Of a stretch of 8,515 nucleotides of DNA, positions 3,044-8,515 are shown piece by piece. The notes beneath the pieces are model-generated. The model was not told the origin of the DNA, ran no database searches, and was given only the letters and a program-made list of their open reading frames with translations. Positions within the stretch are counted from its first letter, which is position 1, and each line of letters begins with the position of its first letter. Where the stretch lies: the NCBI GenBank assembly GCA_947625365.1, contig CANQNZ010000051.1:1-8515 (forward strand), given 5' to 3'. The stretch is from an uncultured Bacilli bacterium. Lineage in GTDB: Bacteria; Bacillota_I; Bacilli_A; RF39; UBA660. The position numbers and the translations under genes were made by a program.

Positions 3044-5995
3044 ATGGATGAAAAGAAAAAGAAAAAGTTAGATAAACTTAATGAAAAGGTAGAAAACATT
3101 AATAAATCAATTGATAATAAGATTAATAAAATAAGCGATAAGATTAAAAAGGGAGGAATTAATATAAAGAAAACGCGTACAAAGAAAAGCGATAATAAAA
3201 ATAGTAGTACTAATTCTAATAAAACTAAAGTAAAGAAAGTAGAAAAGAAAAATAGCACTGAACCTAAAAGTTCTAAAGTTAAAAAGGTGAAGAAGAAAAA
3301 ACATGCTGTTCTTGTTATAATTACTACTATTGCTATTATTATCCTTTCAATTATATTGTTATTTATGTTATATATAGTTATTACTGCACCAAAGTTTGAC
3401 GAAAATGAATTATATAATAAGGAAGCTACTATTTTATATGATGCTAAAGGTGATGAATACGCCCGTATTGGTAGTGAAAAAAGAGAACTTGTTACTTATG
3501 ATGAATTACCTCAAGTATTAGTTGATGCTATTGTGGCTACAGAAGACTCTCGTTTTTTCCAACACAGTGGTTTTGACCTTGCTAGATTTATGCGAGCATC
3601 TTTAGGACAGCTAAGTGGTAACTCTTCCGCTGGTGGTGCTTCTACCTTGACTATGCAAGTTGTTAAAAATACTTTTACTTCTAGAGAAGCTCATGGTATT
3701 GCCGGTATAATTCGTAAATTTACTGATATTTATATGTCCATATTTAAAGTTGAAAAAAATTATACTAAAGAAGAAATTATGGAATTTTATGTTAATGCCC
3801 CATGGCTTGGTAAAAGTAATAATGGTGGTGCCTACGGAGTTGAACAGGCTTGTCAATTATATTTTGGTAAATCAGTTCGTGATTTGAACTTAGCTGAAGC
3901 CTCTTTAATTGCTGGAATGTTCCAAGCTCCATCATCTTATAATCCATTTAATAATCCTGATTTAGCTGCCAAACGTCGTAATACTGTTTTAAAATTAATG
4001 GTACGTCATGGTTATATAACTCAAGATGAAGCTGATGCTGCTAATGCGATAAGTATACAGTCAATGCTTACTCCAGAAGTTGAAGCCTCAACTAATCCAT
4101 ATCAAGGCTTTATTGATACGGTAGTAGAAGATGTTGAAAAAAGAACTGGTAATGACCCATATAATACTCCAATGCTAATTTATACAACTTTAGAAAAAGA
4201 ACCTCAAGATATTATCAATAATTTATATGCTGGGGAATATTATAAATGGAAAAATGATGTAATCCAAGCCGGAATTGCTGTTACTTCTGTCAAAGATGGT
4301 TCTATTATTGCGGTAGGAGCTGGACGTAATCGTAAAATTGGCGACTGGAATTATGCAACTAATATGAAGCGTCATCCTGGTTCTTGTGCAAAACCATTCT
4401 TTGCCTACGGTCCTTACCTAGAATATAATAATGGTAATACTGGTTCAATCTTCTTTGATGAGCCGATGACTTATTCTGATGGTACTTCCCTAAAGAACTC
4501 TGATAACTCTTATATGGGTATGATAACAATGAAAACGGCTTTATATAAATCTCGTAACATTCCTGCTATTCAAGCCTTCCAACAACTTGATAAACAAAAA
4601 GTTAGTGACTTTGTTCATAGTTTAGGTATTGATTATGGTGATAAATTATATGAGTCAGCTGCTATCGGAGGATTTGATGGAATGACGCCACTTGAAATGT
4701 CGGCTGCTTACGCTGCCTTTGGTCGCGGTGGTTATTATATTGAACCTTATTCCTTTACTAAAGTAGTCTATCGTCAAGATGATAGAACTTACGAACCAGA
4801 AATTAAGAAAAATAAAGTTATGAGTGAAGAAACGGCTTATATGATGAACAATATGTTAACATATGCCGGAGCCAATAATGTTGGTGGTAAAATTCATGTT
4901 AATGGTACTGATGTTGCTGCCAAAACTGGTACATCAACAATTGATAAAAAAGTTATCGAAGATAAACACTTACCTGACTCAGTCAGCCATGATAACTGGG
5001 TAGAAATTTATTCACCTGACTACTCGATTTCTCTATGGTATGGTTATAATGAAATTACCAGTGAATATTATACAACCGCTATTGACGGAGCAAATCAGAG
5101 GGTTATGATATCTGCGGCGTTAGGAAATAGAATATTTAAAGAAAATTCGAAATTTAGCATACCTGATGGCGTGGTCGAAGCGCAAGTAGAATTAGGTACT
5201 AATCCGGCCCAAAAGCCAAGTAATTATACTCCATCTAGTTTAATTTCTACTGAATACTTTAATAAAGAAAGTGCGCCTAAAGAAACTTCTCCTAGATTTA
5301 CTAAATTAAATGACCCTACTAATGGTAATGCTTCCGTTTCAGGTTCTGCCATTGAACTTACTTGGAAACCTATTGAAACGCCAAATGCTCTAAATTCTTC
5401 TTATTTAGAAGATTATATGAAAAAAGCCTATGGCGACCAATATCAACGATATTTAAAACATATGTTAAGCTATAATCAAAGTGTTTTAGGAACAGTTGGT
5501 TATGAAATATTCTTAGAAACAACTAGTGGCTTGCAAGACTTAGGATTTACTGATAGCACTTCATTTACTTATACAATGACTGGTCTACCTACTTACCATT
5601 TCATTATTAAATCAACTTATAGTAATTTCCGTTCTAACATGAGTGATGGTATTAGCGTCGATGTTAAAGGAAATTCTAACGTAACCTATGGCACGGGAGG
5701 AAGCACTAGTAGCAATGGCCCAGTAGAAATAAAATATAATGATAATGACTTCTGCCGCAAGCCTGCTAATGGTTCAACCTGGACGGCTAATGGTAAGGTT
5801 AGTGCAAAAGTAAATGGTACAACAATTTCAGCATCTAACTTAAGCTTTACTTATTATCGTAATGGTTCTAAATTACCTTCTGGCATTCCTCTTGGTAGTG
5901 AAGGAACATTTGAAGTAGAAGTTAATATTCGTTATGGTGGCTCTACCTATACTGAAAAAATACCTTTTGTAGTTTCTAATACTTGTGCAGTTTAA
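3044..5995 (+). CDS. ponA: Class A penicillin-binding protein 1 (transglycosylase/transpeptidase) with extra C-terminal modules
   Basis: This bifunctional enzyme polymerises lipid II into glycan strands and cross-links them outside the membrane. Residues 1-86 form a very basic cytoplasmic tail, 87-114 the membrane anchor. The GT51 domain (about 130-320) has EDSRFFQHSGFD with catalytic E167, GGASTLTMQVVKN, and the KEEIMEFYVNAPWLG and GGAYGVEQA motifs. The transpeptidase domain (about 410-690) has S447-C-A-K450, S503-R-N505 and K627-T-G. After it come a fibronectin III-like module (about 750-875, LTWKPIE and GYEIFLE strands) interrupted by a charged helical insert near 783-815, and a final beta-rich module from C904 to C981, near the terminus. 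At 983 residues it is longer than most homologues. The start is ATG 3044 after AAGGTG. GpsB, encoded nearby, binds such basic tails in other Bacilli, so this tail is a plausible docking site. The function is certain; the role of the added modules is unknown. Confidence 0.97.
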   Translation: MDEKKKKKLDKLNEKVENINKSIDNKINKISDKIKKGGINIKKTRTKKSDNKNSSTNSNKTKVKKVEKKNSTEPKSSKVKKVKKKKHAVLVIITTIAIIILSIILLFMLYIVITAPKFDENELYNKEATILYDAKGDEYARIGSEKRELVTYDELPQVLVDAIVATEDSRFFQHSGFDLARFMRASLGQLSGNSSAGGASTLTMQVVKNTFTSREAHGIAGIIRKFTDIYMSIFKVEKNYTKEEIMEFYVNAPWLGKSNNGGAYGVEQACQLYFGKSVRDLNLAEASLIAGMFQAPSSYNPFNNPDLAAKRRNTVLKLMVRHGYITQDEADAANAISIQSMLTPEVEASTNPYQGFIDTVVEDVEKRTGNDPYNTPMLIYTTLEKEPQDIINNLYAGEYYKWKNDVIQAGIAVTSVKDGSIIAVGAGRNRKIGDWNYATNMKRHPGSCAKPFFAYGPYLEYNNGNTGSIFFDEPMTYSDGTSLKNSDNSYMGMITMKTALYKSRNIPAIQAFQQLDKQKVSDFVHSLGIDYGDKLYESAAIGGFDGMTPLEMSAAYAAFGRGGYYIEPYSFTKVVYRQDDRTYEPEIKKNKVMSEETAYMMNNMLTYAGANNVGGKIHVNGTDVAAKTGTSTIDKKVIEDKHLPDSVSHDNWVEIYSPDYSISLWYGYNEITSEYYTTAIDGANQRVMISAALGNRIFKENSKFSIPDGVVEAQVELGTNPAQKPSNYTPSSLISTEYFNKESAPKETSPRFTKLNDPTNGNASVSGSAIELTWKPIETPNALNSSYLEDYMKKAYGDQYQRYLKHMLSYNQSVLGTVGYEIFLETTSGLQDLGFTDSTSFTYTMTGLPTYHFIIKSTYSNFRSNMSDGISVDVKGNSNVTYGTGGSTSSNGPVEIKYNDNDFCRKPANGSTWTANGKVSAKVNGTTISASNLSFTYYRNGSKLPSGIPLGSEGTFEVEVNIRYGGSTYTEKIPFVVSNTCAV

Positions 5996-5998
5996 AAT

Positions 5999-6024
5999 GA
6001 AAAAAGACTATTCAGTCTTTTTTT
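5999..6024. terminator. Bidirectional terminator shared by ponA and nth
   Basis: AAAAAGACT (6001-6009), loop ATTC, AGTCTTTTT (6014-6022) is a perfect 9-bp stem with A tracts before and T tracts after, so it works on both strands. It follows the ponA TAA closely, and on the minus strand it contains the last codons and the TGA stop of nth. Confidence 0.9.
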
Positions 6025-6647
6025 ATTTTGTTTTTGTAATATTTACATTCCGGCTGCAATAAACAAGTAGAACATTCCGGATTTTTGCTTTTACAAATAT
6101 ATCGGCCAAATAATACTAATTGATGATGAGTTCTACTCCACTTATCTTTAGGTATCTTTCGCATTAACTTTTTTTCGACTGTTAAAACACTATCCTTTTC
6201 TTTGGCTAAAGAAAGTCTTTTCGAAACTCTTTCTACATGAGTATCAACGGCAATTGCAGGAACGTTATATAAATTAGATAAAACAACATTACAAGTTTTG
6301 CGGCCAACACCTGGCAGGCTTTCTAAATACTGACGATTATTAGGTACTTTTCCCTCATAATTTTCAACTAACGATTGCGCTATACTTATAATATACTCGC
6401 TTTTTTTCGTATAAGTCCCCACCGGTCTAATAATTTTTTCAATATCCTTTTTTAAAGCTTTACTTAAAGAAAAAATATCATACTTAGCAAAAAGCTCTTT
6501 GGTTACCATATTCACGCGAGCATCTGTACATTGCGCCGATAAAACAGTAGCAATTAATAACTCATAATCCTTATTGTAATTTAGCTCACATCTAGGATGC
6601 GGTATCATAATATCTAATTTTTCTAATATATCATACTTCATTATCAT
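6012..6647 (-). CDS. nth: Endonuclease III (DNA glycosylase/AP lyase)
   Basis: Nth removes oxidised pyrimidines and cleaves the resulting abasic site in base-excision repair. The 211-residue product matches the family over its whole length: LLIATVLSAQCTDARVN (29-45), the helix-hairpin-helix LPGVGRKTCNVV (111-122) with the catalytic lysine K117, and VDTHVERVSKRL with the catalytic aspartate D135. The 4Fe-4S motif C-x6-C-x2-C-x5-C is intact at C185, C192, C195 and C201. The start is ATG 6647 or, equally possible, ATG 6641 (MKYDILEKL). Both overlap the end of dnaD and the ribosome site is weak, so translational coupling is likely. The TGA stop lies at the edge of the terminator loop. The dnaD-nth pair is conserved in Bacilli. 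Confidence 0.95.
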   Translation of the reverse strand: MIMKYDILEKLDIMIPHPRCELNYNKDYELLIATVLSAQCTDARVNMVTKELFAKYDIFSLSKALKKDIEKIIRPVGTYTKKSEYIISIAQSLVENYEGKVPNNRQYLESLPGVGRKTCNVVLSNLYNVPAIAVDTHVERVSKRLSLAKEKDSVLTVEKKLMRKIPKDKWSRTHHQLVLFGRYICKSKNPECSTCLLQPECKYYKNKIKKD

Positions 6648-7275
6648 CTAACCAATCATAATCAAATAATTCTTCTTTATTTTGTTTTTTTTCAGGCATT
6701 TGTTTTAGATGATTTTGAACATCTTCCATTGTCTTAAAACCATTTTTGCCCCATTCATAAATAATTTTATCAATATATCTAAAATTCCTAACGCCATTAT
6801 AAATAGCTTCTTTTAAAGCACCTAAAATAAGTTCTTCAGAAATATTATTGTCTAGCCAAGCATTAACTATTTCATATTCAATAGGACTAAGCTTTCTATT
6901 AAATTCACTTTCAAAAGCATCAAATATATTGTCTTTAGTTTCTTTTTTATTTTCGTTTTTAATAGAGTTAGTTAAATTAGCATATAAACCATCTAAAGAA
7001 ATAGTTTCTTTTATTTTACCATTATTATCATTTTCAACTACAATATTAATTAATTTTTTGACAGTTAAACTATTAAAAGCTTCTAAGATATCTTTTTCAC
7101 TAATACCTAACTTTTCTTTGATATCTGATAAATTAAATATCTTATTATCTTCATTATAAAAATAAATTATCAATAAAAACTCATTTAAATTAAGATTATA
7201 TTTTACTAATTCTTTAACAAGTACTTCTGATATAACATAATGTTTAACATTTAAAATATTTTTATAATCTAACAT
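6631..7275 (-). CDS. dnaD: Replication-initiation protein DnaD
   Basis: DnaD acts with DnaA, DnaB and DnaI to remodel origin DNA and load the helicase, and takes part in PriA-dependent restart. The 214-residue product has the N-terminal winged-helix domain (about 10-95, with LGISEKDILEAFNSLTVKKL) and the C-terminal DnaB_2/DDBH2 domain (about 115-190) beginning IFDAFESEFNRKLSPIEYE. The DNA-binding motif Y-x3-I-x3-W is present as YIDKIIYEW (167-175). The tail ends YDWLDDNEV, a common DnaD ending. I chose ATG 7275, whose A is shared with the last base of the cca TAA (TAATG overlap); an in-frame GTG at 7284 is too close to the AAGGA ribosome site. It lies between cca and nth in one coupled operon, and the TGA stop argues for the standard code. 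Confidence 0.93.
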   Translation of the reverse strand: MLDYKNILNVKHYVISEVLVKELVKYNLNLNEFLLIIYFYNEDNKIFNLSDIKEKLGISEKDILEAFNSLTVKKLINIVVENDNNGKIKETISLDGLYANLTNSIKNENKKETKDNIFDAFESEFNRKLSPIEYEIVNAWLDNNISEELILGALKEAIYNGVRNFRYIDKIIYEWGKNGFKTMEDVQNHLKQMPEKKQNKEELFDYDWLDDNEV

Positions 7276-8369
7276 TATAACCACAATCCTTTATTTTCTT
7301 GAATATAATTTATTAATACTTCTTTTTCATTAGTTAATTTACCATTTAATACTAAAATAATCAAATCATCTTGAATTTGTTGGATAAGTTTAGATGGCTC
7401 AATATCTAGAATTTTCTGAATATCATCGCCATCAATATCTAACTGATTTTTGCTTTTTATTGGTAAGCTATTATATTGCTCACTAATGACTTTTTTATTT
7501 AAACCTAGTAAATCCCCAGCTACACTTGATAAATATAGGCCATAATTAAATAAAATACCTAAATCTATTTTTCCGTAATTTACAATTTTATTTATTTGTT
7601 TTATATTATCTTTTTCTTCTTTGGTTAATGGAAAATCATCTGGTAATTCTAATTGAGCATACATAGCATTAATATCATCAGAATATTTTAAATTTTGATA
7701 TTTTATGCCCAGAACATCTAATATTTGTAACTCGTTTAAATATTCAAATCCTGCAATAACATTTTTAGATACTAACATCTTATTTATTTCTTCTTTTTTA
7801 CGAGTATTAGAAATTAAAGCTATTTTATTTTTATTTTGATGGATATATTCTACTATTTTAGCATCTAATTCAAAGCCTAATGTTATTTTAAAACGTAAAG
7901 CTCTAAGAATTCTTAAAGGGTCTTCATTAAATTTATCTTCCATATTACCGATAACTTTAATTATCTTATTTCGTAAATCATTTAGTCCCCCTATTTTATC
8001 AATAATATTACCGTTTTTATCCATATATAAAGCATTGATAGTAAAGTCCCTTCTTTTAATATCAGTTTCTAAATCTTTAATATATTCAATTTGGGTTGGT
8101 TTACCTTCAATATATTGAAACTCTTTTCGATAAGTAGTAATATCTACATTATATTTATTTACTAAAAGTTTAATGGAACCATAAGATGATACTTTAATAT
8201 TTTCATCAGCAAAAATTTCGGTTAAATCTTTAGGTAAAGCGTCCGTACAAATATCAATATCATTTGTTTCTTTGCCTAGGATATAATCACGTACATATCC
8301 CCCTACTATATAAGCTTGAAAACCTTTGTCAATTATTTTAAGTAAAATTTTTCTTAAGTCTTCTATCAT
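7275..8369 (-). CDS. cca: CCA tRNA nucleotidyltransferase, class II
   Basis: This enzyme adds or repairs the 3' CCA end of tRNAs using CTP and ATP. The 364-residue product shows the class II motifs in order: GGYVRD (23-28) and the metal-binding D37-I-D39, VDITTYR around D76, RRDFTINAL (106-114), the hinge DKIGGLNDL (124-132), and the nucleotide-reading EDPLR (149-153) followed by ILRALRF. A helical C-terminal half without recognisable motifs follows, shorter than in Geobacillus CCA enzyme. A CC-only, A-only or poly(A) polymerase specificity cannot be excluded by eye, but a single bacterial copy in this setting is most likely a full CCA enzyme. ATG 8369 follows GGTGAA. It is the first gene of cca-dnaD-nth, with an extended -10 promoter directly upstream. 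Confidence 0.93.
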   Translation of the reverse strand: MIEDLRKILLKIIDKGFQAYIVGGYVRDYILGKETNDIDICTDALPKDLTEIFADENIKVSSYGSIKLLVNKYNVDITTYRKEFQYIEGKPTQIEYIKDLETDIKRRDFTINALYMDKNGNIIDKIGGLNDLRNKIIKVIGNMEDKFNEDPLRILRALRFKITLGFELDAKIVEYIHQNKNKIALISNTRKKEEINKMLVSKNVIAGFEYLNELQILDVLGIKYQNLKYSDDINAMYAQLELPDDFPLTKEEKDNIKQINKIVNYGKIDLGILFNYGLYLSSVAGDLLGLNKKVISEQYNSLPIKSKNQLDIDGDDIQKILDIEPSKLIQQIQDDLIILVLNGKLTNEKEVLINYIQENKGLWL

Positions 8370-8384
8370 TCTTTCACCAATACA

Positions 8385-8393
8385 ATTGTAGCA
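8385..8393 (-). promoter_or_regulatory. Extended -10 promoter of cca-dnaD-nth
   Basis: On the minus strand TGC followed by TACAAT (8390-8385) forms a TGn-extended -10 box. The -35 region falls in the T run of the preceding terminator and has no consensus, which an extended -10 can tolerate. The predicted leader before the cca ATG is only about ten bases. Confidence 0.6.
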
Positions 8394-8405
8394 TATTTAA
8401 AACAT

Positions 8406-8430
8406 AAAAAAAACATTGAATTATTCAATG
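8406..8430 (-). terminator. Terminator upstream of cca
   Basis: On the minus strand CATTGAA, loop TAA, TTCAATG, then eight T (complement of 8406-8413). A perfect 7-bp stem that ends the transcript coming from the right edge. It is nearly the same sequence as the pgsA terminator (TAAGCATTGA start and TCAATGTTTTTT end). Confidence 0.85.
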
Positions 8431-8438
8431 CTTAGTTA

Positions 8439-8515
8439 TTATGGCTCTAGATAATCTACTGGGGAGCAAAAATTAATTAAAGCATTATAAAATAAGGGTT
8501 TGTCCCTTATTTTTT
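8439..8515 (-). CDS. Possible C-terminal end of an unknown gene, cut by the window edge
   Basis: One minus-strand frame is open from the edge to TAA at 8441-8439 (followed by a second TAA) and is directly followed by a terminator, as expected for a gene end. The visible end reads PLFYNALINFCSPVDYLEP. The 'A-L-x-N-F-x-S-P-V-D-Y-L' ending faintly recalls the C-termini of IS3-type transposases (R-P-H-S-x-L-x-Y-x-S-P-x-E-Y), but 24 residues are too few to name it. A hairpin at 8489-8513 lies inside the frame, so the region could instead be non-coding. Confidence 0.4.
   Translation of the reverse strand, partial: KIRDKPLFYNALINFCSPVDYLEP
8489..8515 (+). terminator. Perfect hairpin at the right edge, possible terminator
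   Basis: AAATAAGGG (8490-8498), loop TTTGT, CCCTTATTT (8504-8512), followed by T to the window end. The T run favours a terminator on the plus strand, though no plus-strand gene is visible before it. It might belong to a leader or attenuator of a gene beyond the edge. Confidence 0.5.

Noticed and set aside
3028..3304. Minus-strand hydrophobic frames opposite the ponA 5' end
   Set aside because: Antisense of the Lys-rich cytoplasmic tail automatically gives Phe/Leu-rich reading; no start signals.
6012..6014. Reading TGA as tryptophan (Mycoplasma code)
   Set aside because: nth and dnaD both end at TGA at their normal family length, and tryptophans are encoded by TGG.
6848..7159. Plus-strand open frame opposite dnaD
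   Set aside because: Fully antisense to a well-conserved gene, no ribosome site, no terminator.
7276..7284. GTG at 7284 as dnaD start
   Set aside because: Too close to the ribosome site and inside cca; the TAATG overlap start at 7275 is the usual arrangement.
1..8515. CRISPR array, tRNA genes or complete insertion sequence
   Set aside because: I found no spaced direct repeats, no tRNA-like cloverleaf ends and no complete transposase in the window.

Overview
The window is a compact, very AT-rich piece of a low-GC Gram-positive chromosome. I infer a walled member of class Bacilli, probably an uncultured RF39/Erysipelotrichales-like lineage. The reasons are the RNase P RNA close to the Bacillus type B sequence, the GpsB, RecU-PBP1 and DnaD-Nth gene pairs, and strong AGGAG-type ribosome sites. 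nth and dnaD both end in TGA where their families end, and tryptophans are TGG, so the standard code (not the Mycoplasma code) is used. PBP1, RodZ and GpsB together show that the cell makes peptidoglycan.

Left part (1-2333, all minus strand). A consensus promoter (2181-2209) drives gpsB, then rnpB, a short rodZ and pgsA, ending at a hairpin terminator (339-363). gpsB runs directly into the 5' end of RNase P RNA, and no terminator separates rnpB from rodZ. The block combines cell-shape control (GpsB, RodZ), phospholipid synthesis (PgsA) and tRNA 5' maturation (RNase P). Downstream lies the start of an exported, TasA/camelysin-like protein gene that leaves the window at base 1. Its promoter carries nine G between perfect -35 and -10 boxes, a likely phase-variation switch. 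Upstream of gpsB is a 31-codon small gene with its own ribosome site and terminator.

Middle (2334-6024). A divergent intergenic region with a 16-bp palindrome precedes recU and ponA on the plus strand: a Holliday-junction resolvase and a 983-residue bifunctional penicillin-binding protein with two extra C-terminal modules. ponA converges on nth, and one perfect hairpin serves as terminator for both.

Right part (6012-8515, minus strand). A tightly coupled operon, cca (TAATG overlap) dnaD (overlap) nth, joins tRNA CCA-end synthesis, replication initiation and base-excision repair. Before cca lie a terminator and what may be the last 24 codons of another minus-strand gene, cut by the window edge.

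Most of the window is core housekeeping. The least ordinary parts are the poly-G promoter at the left, the 31-codon gene, the gpsB/rnpB overlap and the extra PBP1 modules.
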